Source: Chrysomallon squamiferum
Lineage: Eukaryota; Mollusca; Gastropoda; Neomphalida; Peltospiridae
DNA: 57,500 bases
Assembly (NCBI GenBank): GCA_012295275.1
Contig: CM022666.1
Location: forward strand, 3,760,387-3,817,886
Direction of reading: 5' to 3'
Part shown: piece by piece, positions 37,514 through 50,800 of the stretch
Position numbering within the stretch: the first letter of the stretch is position 1
Layout of the letters: each line of letters opens with the position of its first letter
Notes under the pieces: model-generated
The model's database searches: none
Seen by the model: the letters and a program-made list of their open reading frames with translations, nothing else
Told to the model about the DNA's origin: nothing
Program-made: the position numbers and the translations under genes

Positions 37514-40500
37514 TTACTATTATAATTATAATCTTATTCCTTTTTTCTTTATTCTTTGTTATTATTATTGATTTTGCACATAACAGTCTACCAAATTTAG
37601 CATACTGTATGAGTTATTCATTTATGTATTATAATTTTATATAATAATCCATGAAAAGCTATTAGTAATATATTCCAAAGAACTGCTTTCAAATATTTTT
37701 TTATCACGTAACTCCAGTAATTCAAAAAAGACTTCAGTGATAAGAAAGTCTATCAATAATATATTCCAAAAAACTAATTCTGACTTTGTGGAGCCACTTC
37801 CTTTGGTGAAATTCTTAAACACTTCTTTGGGTTTTCCAATCATGTTAACTGATGAAGCAGTTATATCCAGCATTCCTTCATTATATCTGAAACATAAAAA
37901 TAAACATTCATTAAATATAATGTAATAAATTATTCATAACATATATACTTATAAAATAATAAAGCAAACAGAAACAAAATGTTGTTCTTAAAGTTATTTA
38001 CATGTAAAGATGGATCGAAGGTTGTCAAGGCATTGAATATGAGAAGGGTACAGTTAGAATTTTTTGTGTGTAATTTCCTTTCACTGTCTTTCAAACAGAA
38101 ATATAGAAAACAAAAATAAGGACAATTTTCTAATGATTTAGTCTGTTGAGACTTTTTTTTCACTGTATGTTTAATCTCTGTGTCTGAGTTTGTTGTATTA
38201 GTGTCAGACTTTATCATTAGAAAAGATTGGTTAGTAGAAACAGACCATTCATTTAATTAAAATTAACTCACCTTCCCTCTTTCTTAGCTCCTTGTACTGT
38301 CAGATTCAAACACTCAGTAAAATAACTGAAAATCTGAAACAGAAACAGAAACTGAATTTATAAAAGCTTCATACATCTACATAACTCCCAAAGAAATTAT
38401 CTAATTAATTCAGGGACATCTTACTGCTGAACAAATTACCTTTAACATACGAATGTAATTATAATACACAATGAGATATTAAAAGGTTTGGCCTTTTCAA
38501 TTAAAATTTTTCATCTTTTGAAACTTTTTCAGGTAACAATTTTGAAAGAATGTGTCTGTAAATGGTTTTCTTAATACATCAATTAAGACTAATATTTTTT
38601 TAAATACAGAAAGTTTTTCTTTATCTGGCAACCTATGTAAACATAAATATGAATAAATAATGGAAGATGAAAACCTATTTTAATAAAGATGTTTACTTAA
38701 GAAAATAAATCTACATTTTAGTAACATATTTTCGTCATCAAGCTACAAATCAAGAACAGAATATTAAACTGAACTTATTTAATTAAAAAATGTGTTTCAT
38801 TAAACATTTCTTTAACTATACATTATTTTTCTCTTCAGCAGATAACAGATTGATGAAAATGATGAAAAGATTAAAAAGGTTATTAACAGATAAACAAGTT
38901 TATGTAAACACTTCTGTAACTGATCGTCTTATTGTTTTTGTAGCTAAGCATCTTCATCTAAATATCTTACTAAAATGAAGAATTTATTTTGTAAGTAAAC
39001 ATCTCCATCTAAATATCCCACTAAAATGTAGATTTGTTTTTTAAGTAAACATCTTTATCTAAATATTTGTTAAACTAAACCGGTTTTCATTTTACATTAC
39101 ATTAAAAAAATAAATTGTTTTTTTGTTTTAATAAATTTTAACTGCATTATGTATTGGATTTAAAATAAATATAAACTAAATCTGGTTCCACTTACAAGAT
39201 TCTGTTTCTCTACATCTAGTCCGAGAATTCGGTTAAGAAACATGCTGACATTTCCTGTGTCTTTGTCCTTGACCTGTGCTCCAACCTTCAGAGTGTTGAG
39301 TTCAACTAGACCCATCAATATTAGACATTCCTGAAAATTATTTTAAAAAATCAAAGAAAATATTATTTAATTTCAAATAATATAATATAATATAATATAA
39401 TATAATATAATATAATATAATATAATATAAGAAATAAAAAATGTTTTAACTGGATTAAAATATGCTGAGAAGTCAAAAATAAAAATAAATTCTTTTCATC
39501 TGTTCACATTCTCACCTGCATTAAGCTGTTGAACTCTTCAAAATTGTATTTCTTGTTTGTTATCACATCCAGGTCCAAACCAGGAATGATTTTTTTCTGC
39601 CAAAAAAATTAAAATTACAAATTAAAATTAAATGACAAAGAAAATAATTTATAAAACTGAAAGATATGACAATAATAATAGTAATAATAATACAGAAACT
39701 TAACTAAATACATATGGTTGCAAAACTAGCAGTAACAGTAAAACTATAATGTAAAATAATTTAAAAACGATAACAGTACAAATACAATGATATAATAATA
39801 AAATAAAAACTAATTATCAATGCAAAACTAATAATAAACAAATATAAATAATTTAAAAATAATAATTTTAAATTAATAACAGTACCTGACAAACACAATG
39901 GTGTAATAGTAATAATTGTAAAAAAAAAAAAATTGATAGTGGTATCAGTGTAAAACTGTAATAATAAAAAAATGCTATAAAATAATTTAAAAATAGTGAC
40001 AGTACCTGACAGATACAATGATACATTGTCCGTAATGCTGTGCGTCCATATGGAGTGTCAAAATTAAACTCAGTGAGATCAGCACCTGTAGCTGCACGCC
40101 TATCACCTTTTGTGAGAGCACCTGTAAAAATAACACACAGGTGTAATATACAGGTAAAAATAACATTCAGGTGTAATCTACAGACAAAATAGCACACAGG
40201 CAGGACAATAACAGACAGGTGTAATCTACAGATAAAAATAACATTCAGATGTAATCTACAGGTAAAAATAACATTCAGGTGTAATATACAGATAAAAATA
40301 ACATTCAGTTGTAATATACATGGAAAAAAAAATAATACAGGAAATAATATACATGGAACAAATAGGTAAAACATACAGGTGTAATCTACAGGCAAAAATA
40401 ACACATAGATGTAATGCATAGGTGAAAATAACAAATAGGAATAATGTACAGGTAAAAATAATCACAGGTATAACTACATATGTTCCATGAGATAAAAAAA

Positions 40501-40824
40501 CTTTTGAGAAACCATATTGTTTACTCTCTTAAAACTTAACAGTAAACAATTTCATCTGCATTCAGTTAACATTAACCCAGTAATAGTACAATAAAAGTAT
40601 TAAAACTGGTTTCTATTCTCTCTGTGAACACAACCACACCCACTACGTTGTTTTTGGAACTACATTTACCAAGAGACTGAAGTCGTCTGGCTACAGCAGC
40701 AGCAAATCTTCTCTCTCCTCCAAGATCTGTTGTGAGCAACTTGTACAGTGGACCACTAGGAAATACAAAAATACATTATTATTATTATTATTTTTATTAT
40801 TATTTTTTTTTTTTGTTATTATTA

Positions 40825-40897
<73 letters not shown>

Positions 40898-40944
40898 TTA
40901 TTATTATTATTATTATTATTATTTTATTATTATTATTATTATTA

Positions 40945-40977
<33 letters not shown>

Positions 40978-41027
40978 TTATTATTATTTTAGTTAATTAT
41001 GGTTCTTAATTTTCATTATTATATTAA

Positions 41028-41065
<38 letters not shown>

Positions 41066-44000
41066 TATTATTACTTTATTATTATTATTATTATTATTAT
41101 AGAGTTAATTATGGTTCTACACCATTCAGAATAACATTATTAATTACGATTTTACAACATTGAAAATAGTATTTTTATTATTATTATTTTTAATTAACGT
41201 TTTATCATATTCAGAATACCATTATTATTATTATTATTATTATTATATTAATAATATTATTATTATTAGTCAATTATGGGTCTTACAGCTTTCAAAATAA
41301 TAATAATTATATTATTGTTAATTATGATTTCACAGCTTTGAAAATAACATCATTTTTCTTCTGATTATTATTATTAATAAATTATTAATCTTAATGTAAT
41401 TGCTGTTGTAATTGTTGTTAAATTTAACCTCTTAACCAAACTGTCAATCAAAAATGAAAATGAGTCTGCAGAAATGTTTTTCATAAACATAAAATTCTGA
41501 TTGGTTGTTTTCACGCTGTCAATCAACCTATCACAAACCTTGATTGGTTGGATCTGTGAGATCGTCCCAACTGCTGTACGGCTTTGTCTGCACTCCAGGC
41601 CAGTTCCACTGTCAAATGAACCCTTCTGCGCCGATTGGCAACCCGCACATCAGAATGCAGTGAAATTCCTGAATTAATTCATAATGAACAAAATGAGTTT
41701 TTATGTATTTCTGAAAACATTAAACATAAAACAAAATATGTATATAAATTAAAAAGTGTCAGTATGATTTGTGTCAGTTTTAAATTATTTTTAAGCAGTA
41801 ATCAAATTATTTTTATAATTTAAAAAAATTAAATTTAAGTAATTTGTTATTTTTCATGTTGTATTAAAATTTCTTTTCCTTTCTTTTTTTTTTATTATAT
41901 TTTTTATTTCAAATTTTCTTCTTTTTATTTTTTTTTTTTATTTTTTTGAAGTTTGTTGGGAATTGTTTTACATGTGAAAAATTAACTTATTTGTTTTTTT
42001 TTAAAACAGATTAATTAAAATTTAACAACCAATTTACCTGTACTTGCAGCATCAGATATTATAGCAATCAGTTTTTTTTTTCCTTCCATGAAAAGATTTT
42101 CTACAATATAAAATATTAAACTCTACAATATCAAAAATAAATTAAAAATTTTTTTGAACCTGTGGGAACCATCTTGCAAATCAAAATACAGTCTTTATTT
42201 ACCTCTTTTCAAAAATTAATAATCAAAAAAAGATTTACCTCATTCACAATAATTAACAAATCAAAATGAACATTATTTAAAAATAACTATTTATTTATCT
42301 CTTTAACTATTTATTATTAACAAATCAAAACAGTGTTTATTTACCTCTCTGACATTCAGACTCTCAATACAAGAATCAGATTCCTGTCCTCTTGCTTCAT
42401 ATACTGGAATTTCCTTTCTAGATCTCCGAACAATTCTTCCTTTGCGTCCAGTCATTTCAGCAACCTTATCAGGGCCTCCCAGTTCATCTATTATTTCATC
42501 AAGTGGACTGAAATTGATGAAAAAAGATTTAAGATTAACAACTCTATTTTTTTTTTAAACAACTTAACTTGTTTCACGATACTTTTAACTTTTGGTTAAA
42601 CAATCAATAATTTTCTGTTTACATTTTAATTAGGCAGATTTAAAATGAATAAATTACTTTAGTTACGATTACTATTATTTTAATACTAGTATTACTATTA
42701 TTACTGCTATTACTACTACTAATTGTATCATGACTACCACTATTACTATTTAAAAAACACTACTACTAATACTTATTTTGTACCTGTTAGGTAGTTCAAT
42801 TTTCTCAGCGAATTTGAGCAACATTTTTTTTGCTTCAACAGACCATTCATCTTCTGGCTGATCCATCTCTTTCTGAAATTATATTTTCTTTTATTTGTAT
42901 TTTTTCAACCCTCCTAAGTTATACTAAGTTCTTAATATAAAAAGAAGTATAAGAAAATACAAAAATAATAATTATGTTATTAATTTATTCATGAATTATT
43001 TTTTATGCCTAACAATCAACATTATTAAACCAATATTATTATTAAATGTTTTCAGAAAATAAACAAACAAACAAACAAACAAACAAACAAACAAATAATA
43101 AAATTACCAAAACAAAGAGAAAAAAAAATATTCAGACATAATAAACACATATTAAGGCAAGGTAAAAGAAAGGAATAAAGTGTGATAGAAATAAAAACAA
43201 AAAATGGAGGAATGAAAGAAATAAACAGAATAGTTGAAATTTTTTTTAAAAGAAAAACATGAAAAGAAGAAAAGCAAATCAGAAAGAAACAAAAATGACA
43301 CCCTGAATCAAACAGTTGCCATGGCAAATAGTGAATAAAAGGAACGAAAGAAGAAAGAAGGAATGAAAGAAGGAATGAATAAAATACAATACTTACAATT
43401 CCCTCCACACTGGTTGGGAAGTACTGCTGAATGAAGCGTGACAGAATTTCTCGACAAAGTGAAACAAATCCTTTCAGGTTTCCTTTACTTTTAGTTAACT
43501 CTGATACAAGAGATGCCTGGAATTATTATTATTATTATTATTTGTTATTTGTTGTTGTTGTTGTGGTTAAGATCATCATAATTATATTATCATTTCTTCA
43601 TCACCATCATTATTTTATTATACTATTATTATCTTTATTATTATCTTTATTATTACTACCATTATCATTATTACAATCAATGTTACCATCATCATCATTT
43701 CTAATGCTATTATTATTACCATCATTATTATTACAGTTATTATTATTAGTAGTAGTAGTGGTGGTATTACCAATTTAACTAGTTTACCAACATCGGAGTC
43801 CTTTTTTTACTATTTCAAATAAAATAAAATCTAAAGTTAAAAATAAAGAATATTTAAACAAAAATATTATTTAAAAATTTAACCTCGCCAGTTGTCTGCA
43901 ATCCAATGACAACAGAATTTCCTGAGTCCAAAGCCTCCTTGGCTTCCCTCACAACCAGCGGTACTTTCATTCCCATGCTGCAACACAAATTTCAAAAATA

Positions 44001-44824
44001 TTTCCCAAAATGCAACATAAATTGTTAAAATAGCCTTAACGCAAAAGCAAATTTTTGTGCAACAACACCAACATTACATAAGATGTTAGTTAAAATGATA
44101 CCCAAACTGTTAAAGTACCCATAATGCAAAATAAACTGCTAAAGTAATTAATTACCCATAATGCTAAACAGATTCTTAAAATACCCATGCTGCAACACAA
44201 ACTGTCAAAATACCAACAATGCAAATTAAATGGCTAAAAAACATCCATAATCCAACATTCATTTTTGAATTAATAAAGTAATAAAGATATAACTGAAGCA
44301 AATACATTAGAGAACAAATAATTCTAAAATAACTTCAAATAGATTTCATTTTTTTATTTTTGCTAGGGATCTTTTTTTTTCTTCTAAGTATCAGTTGATA
44401 TGCTACATAGTAATTATTGCTTAAAACAATTGCGTAAATATTGTATATTATATATATGGGACATCACTTACCACAGTTGTTTGAAAAACCTCTGATGTGA
44501 AGACCAGAAAAGAGACCAGATTCTGTTATTACTGCAGTTAGTTCGTATCATTGCACTGTCAAGAGCTTTCCGTAACTCATTCCTTCCAAAAAAAAAAACC
44601 AAAAATGTAAAAAAATACAAGTTTTTAAATATAATTTAAAACTTTATTTACCACAAAGTTGACCTGAGCCATGGTCAATATATATATATATTAAAAGAAC
44701 CCTTGCTTTTAAAGAAGAATAAATAGTTACAGCATTTGGAAATCTTTGTCTGTTTTAATTACAAAATTTAAAACCACATAATTTTAAGAATAAATAACAA
44801 TGAAAAATGTCTGAACAGTGGTGT

Positions 44825-44856
<32 letters not shown>

Positions 44857-47800
44857 AACAGAATTACAAAATAGGGATATGTCTGTATCTTTTTACCAAT
44901 TAAGTAATTAAACACTCCCACATCTATATTTAGACTTTTCTGTGAAACTTAAAAGATCAGAGCCTATCCTTTGAGTTAGAAAGACTTAACAATATTAAAT
45001 TTAATTTAGAAAAATTTGGACTAAGGTCTATCTTTGTCTGTTTTAATAAAAAAAAATTTAATATCACTGAAATGTCCAAAAGATATTTGGACTAAGGATT
45101 TGTTTAAAACTCACCACACATGAGTAGACTGGTTGTACACTTTTATCTGTTCTTTGGTCAGTGCAGCTTCCACTGTCACAAACTTAAAAACAAAAAAACA
45201 AGTAATAATATTTGATGTTATGGTCCAGTTCTGCTGTATGTTTATCTTAACAAACCACCATTTTGATTTCTGTGTGATATTCTTTTTGTTCAGATTTTTT
45301 TATTTGTTATATTTTTGATGGAGGATGGGAATGTATTGCAATGGTTGTTGTCTCATGGATTTATGCTAGAAATGAAAGATTTATGTGTGTTTTGGTGCAT
45401 GATCATGTTTGTGTATGTGTGTCTATGTGTATGGATGTGTGTATAGGTGTCCACATGTCTGTGTGTGTGTCACTATATTTGTGTATAACTGCATCTTTTA
45501 AATAACCAATATTTTTATGAAATATGTTTCTGTGTTTATAGTTTTTTAATACAAATTAGCAGTCATTTATATAATACATACACACAACTTTACCAACAAT
45601 ACACATACAAAACTAACAACTATAATAATTATTTTTAATTATTTTTTAAAATTTTTTACCTCGGCTGCTTTGAAACTCAGTCCCCGCGACACATACATTC
45701 CTGATGCTTTCATCTCCATTGCCAACATTTCAGCTACACCTGAAATGAAACCAGACTTTTTAAAAAACTTGTTTCAGTATATTCTTTGAACAGGCAGCAC
45801 ATCTACAATGACAATGTCAACCCTGCTACAGTGATGGATATACAATCGACAGATAAGCCATAAATGTCTGAAATTGTTTGTTTTAAACACCATAAGCAAC
45901 AACTGTGATAATGAACTGAATAAATGTATTTAAATTAATTTGAAATGCTGAAAAAATGTAAAAAATATTTCTTGAGCTTGTATAGACACAATGCAGTAGT
46001 TTAGATAGTTTAGAGTTTTAATTATTAATATACTGTAAACATATGTTGTAAACATAAGTTTAATTATTAATTTATTGTAAACATATATGGGTACGTCAGT
46101 TTAATTGTTAACATACTGCAAAAAATACATTAAACATCACTTTAAATATTAATTTATTGTAAACATTTATATTAATTATTAATACATAGTAAACTACCAG
46201 ATAATAGATAGATAGAGACAGTATGAAATTAAAGTTTGATAAAGTTCTACCTTTTAATGGTTTTGAATTTTGTTTCCCTTTTTTTGATTTTTTTTCTTTT
46301 CCGTCTTTTATCTTCTTCTTTTTTTTGTATATACCTAATCCCTTTCTTTGAACAGATTCTATAAAATGTTCAAATGATTTGAAAGGTGCTCCATCCCCCC
46401 ACAGTCCTAATCTTTCCATAAATGCCTGAAAAAAAAAAGAATTATAAAACTATATGATGAAAAAATATATATTCCAAAGAAAAAAAATAAATTAAAAAGC
46501 CAGTAAGAAAATATAAAAGAAAAAGAAAAAACATGTTTTTAAAATATTTTTTTGAAGCAACTTTCTATTAAAATGGATATTTTTTAAAAATTTTATCATA
46601 AAACAAAATCAAACTACAAAATACAAAGTTTAAAAAAAACCGCATAAATATATAATTATTTTTTTGTATAGAAAAAGAATTTGTTTAAGAAAATATTTAA
46701 TAACTGTGTGATTAAAAAAGAATTCACTAATTTATTGGGCTGGATCAAAATTTAACATCATTTGTAAAGAGAAATTCAAACACAACATTTAAATATTTGT
46801 ACAAAGATTTATTCAACCACAAATTTTTGTTCATCTTTCACAATCATGTACTCAAACACCAGATACTGAAAAATTCCCATGAACTTCTGTTCCAACCAAA
46901 TAATTTGGACTGTGTCTCCATTTTAAAAACAAGATCAAGTCTTACCATGTTTTTCACATCAGTGATTCCAGTGGCACTGCAGTACACAACCCTTGCTTTC
47001 GGCAGCATTCTGAAAAACAAATACAAAAACATCTTCACCTACATTTTAAAGGTAATTTTGTTGACTGACAAATGGCCTAAGTTATTTTCAATATGTTCTT
47101 AAAAATCAGTGTTTTATTTGTTTTAGAAAAGGCAAATCTATTTTTATTTACATCTTGACAAAAAGAGTTAATTCTGGAATCAGGTGATTTTCAACAAATA
47201 AACTAACATTGTATTCATTGCAAATCTTGATATATGATTCTTCTTTTGCTGAACAATTAGTTTAGAAGTATTATACACTATTTTTAAATATCTTAAGAAG
47301 AATGGAATTATTAAGAAAATGTTCAGAAATATTTTGTCTTTTTAAAACAGAACAAACCTTTGAATAGAACTAACTGCAAGAGCTATTTTTGTGCTGGCTT
47401 GTTCTTTATTCTAAAAAAAATAAATAAATAATATCAATAACACTATATTAATAATAATAATAATAATTAGTAATAGCAATAATAGTAGTAATAATAATAA
47501 CAACAGTTATAATAATAATAACAGTAGTAATAGAAGTAATAACGAATACAATCTTAACGATAATAACAATAAAAATAATATCAGTAGTAACAATAGTAGT
47601 AATAATAAATCACAAATAACAGAAACATTAATAATAACAATAACAACAATGACAACATGAAGTAGAGACAGTACAAATTAAACATCATAATTACATTTTA
47701 TATGTTCAGTTGTTAAAAAATGTCAGTCACAAATGTTTTCTTTGCTTTGCAAAAATAAATGTCACAAACAGATTAACTTTCTATACAGACAAAAATTTTG

Positions 47801-50800
47801 AATCTACATACAGGGATGAAATTTTTTGCTTTGTGGCATTCATCAAAAATAAGACATCCATTGAAATCTTCTCCTCCACACCACTTTATCAACTGCTGCA
47901 GGCGAGACGACCGGGTGCTACTGAATGAACCTTTTAAAAAAAAGATTTCACAATTAGAGTTATCTACCCTGAATCAGAAAATCTTTTTTTGTTTTATTAA
48001 TATTCATATGCAACAAATTATAATTAATTCAGCAATGAATTTTATAATTTTTAATTTATTTATATATTTTTTTTTTAAATAAATTTGTTATTGAATTTTA
48101 CAACAAAAACATTAATACAATCAAAAACAACAAGTAATTTGATGATCTGAAATGTTAGTGAAGGGTAATATTATCATCAACTAGAAATTAATTTGTGCCA
48201 GGCAACCTTCTGTTTTAAATAAAAGTTCGTTCACCTCCTTTCTGTACAGATGACACCAATGTTGCATATGTGCTGAATATAACACCTTCCTTGAAATCAG
48301 ATGGCAAACCAAACACTCTGAAAAAAGATAATAATTATAAGTTTTTTGCATTCACAATTCATTCATTTATATATTTTTTATTTTCAATTTAAAATATACC
48401 TATTCAATAATGAGAAAGAAAACAAGCTGTTGTAAGCAACCAAACAATTCAGGTCAGTGGTCCATTCCTCATATTTTTTAAAATTTAATAAACAATTTTA
48501 CTTACATAAGCATTATCACAAATAAATTAATTTTCAACAAACCTGGTTTCTCTGTCAAGTTCCTGGCAACCATCAATCACTTTCACATAGCAGCCTATGT
48601 CTGTGAGATCCCTGGAATAAAAATATAAATATTCATGAAAATGAAATGATGAATATTCATGAAATTGAATGATGAATGTTCATAAAATAAAATTATGAAA
48701 ATTCATCAATAGAAATTATAGATATTTATTTATCATTTAAAATTGGAAACATTCGTGCCAAATGATAACAAATAAAATTTATATTCATTAAACAAAATGA
48801 TCAATAATTGACGACTATTTATAAAATGACTTTGTAAAACAAAATATTCATGAAACAATTACAAATATCCGGGATATGCAATTATAAATATTCATGAACC
48901 TAATTAACTATTCAGGAAGTAAAATTATAAATATTCATTAAATAAAATATTAATATACATTAAATAAATTATTAATATTCATTAAATAAAATTACAAATA
49001 TTCATGAAAATAAATTATGAAAAGTCATGAAATCAAATTATGAATATTCATGAAATATGACTATATATTATTGGAATAAATCTATGAATATTCATGAAAT
49101 GATAAGACGATACCTGCGAGAATCAACAATGAGGTCAGATGAGATTGTGAACCAGACATGTTTTGTTCTTCCCCTGGCAAAGTTATCAAGAATTATACCA
49201 GCAATCTGAAATTAAATAAATAAGTCAAAAAACAAACATAAATTAAGATATCGAGTTTATGTGGCTTAATTATTGTAAACAGTTTACTTATTTATATAAT
49301 TACTGCAACATTATATTTAACAATTTATTAGTAATAATAAATGATAATGAACATCTTATTTTAAAAATATATATATATATCTATAACCAGCCATATGGTG
49401 AAAATGATAAAATGATGGAATAAAATAAATCACATTCTATAGATCAGTGATGTATACTGGGGTTCAGTCTCAGAGATTTTAGATGAATCTTTGCAAAATA
49501 AATGTGAAGTTTTAGCATAATTAAGATTTTGACAGGACACACAAAAACACAAAGAACATGTTTTATTGACTGATTTTAACAAAAAACCCATATAGACATA
49601 ATGTTTTCAAAACTATTTATGGTGAAAAATCCTGATTTGTTGATGCATTGGACTGCATTAATAAGCTGTAACTCAAAATTACCCTGCATGACATCCAACA
49701 GTATATCCTGTGCCACCACACACACAGACAGACAAACACACACATACCTGTCTTCCTTTGCCAACTCCAGCACCATCGCCAATAAAAAACCCAGCCCTCT
49801 GTCCATTTCCTAAAATAGTCTGATGTCGCTGACACTAAACAACAAAAACATAAATAAATAATCCAAACAATAAAACAACAACTCATGTTTGTAATATAAT
49901 TTCAGAAGAACTCCTTTATTTCTGGTCTTGTTCTAGTTTTCACTGCATGAATAATTCCAATCCACAATTTTAAATATGTGAGTAATGAATGAATAATAAT
50001 TTAAAAATCTGTTTTCAATTTTATGTGCACAATCAAGTTAATTAAAAACTCATTCCATAAATAAATTTTAAAAATTTCACATGTTTGAACTAATGTTAAT
50101 GAATTTAATTTCAAGTTGTATTCTGGGATATACATATAAGTTAATTCTGAGGCAAGTATCTAACCTTGTTTCAAGTTATACATAAGTTAATTTCAAGCTC
50201 TTTTTAACATTATTTAATAAGTTAATTTTTATCTCATTATTTTGGACTATACAAAAATTAATTTCAAGCACCTGTCTGAAATTAATCTGGGTTACACTTA
50301 AGTTAATTTCCAGCTCCTAATTAACATTACTTTGAATTATAAGTAAGTTTAATTTCTAGTTTTATTTAATTCTGATTTCAGTAAATTTCAACCCTTAGTG
50401 TTTTTTTTAACTCACTGCATGAATTATTCCTTCCAGTTGCAGATGACTGAGCTGTCCAGTCTCTATGACATCTCTAGGTATGCTGTCAGAAATAGGATAA
50501 TATTCTGGAGGCAGAGATAGAGCCTAATATATATATTTATAAAATATTAATTAATGTCTGTATGATATCTGTACACATTACTACAATAAAATAATGATTA
50601 ATTAATATTGTGTAATATTTAAAAAAAAAATTGTTTTTGTAATGCCTTTTGACAATAATATATAATAATTAATACTTTAATATTTTTGTATTATTTTTAA
50701 TACTGTTATATTATTATAAATTACATATAATAACAAAATACTGTGACTGTAATATATTTTTAAATGATACCATAATAATTAATGTTACATTTATATAATA

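Noticed and set aside
37637-37784. Downstream part of the minus-strand frame beyond exon 26
   Set aside because: Open only by chance after the GTCAGA donor; exon 27 continues the protein family sequence instead.
39868-40434. 188-codon minus-strand frame as an independent gene
   Set aside because: It fuses intron 21 minisatellite repeats, exon 22 and the following intron; only 40006-40121 is coding.
48625-49105. CRISPR-like regularly spaced repeats
   Set aside because: Unit length, drift and lack of unique spacers fit an intronic minisatellite in a eukaryotic gene.
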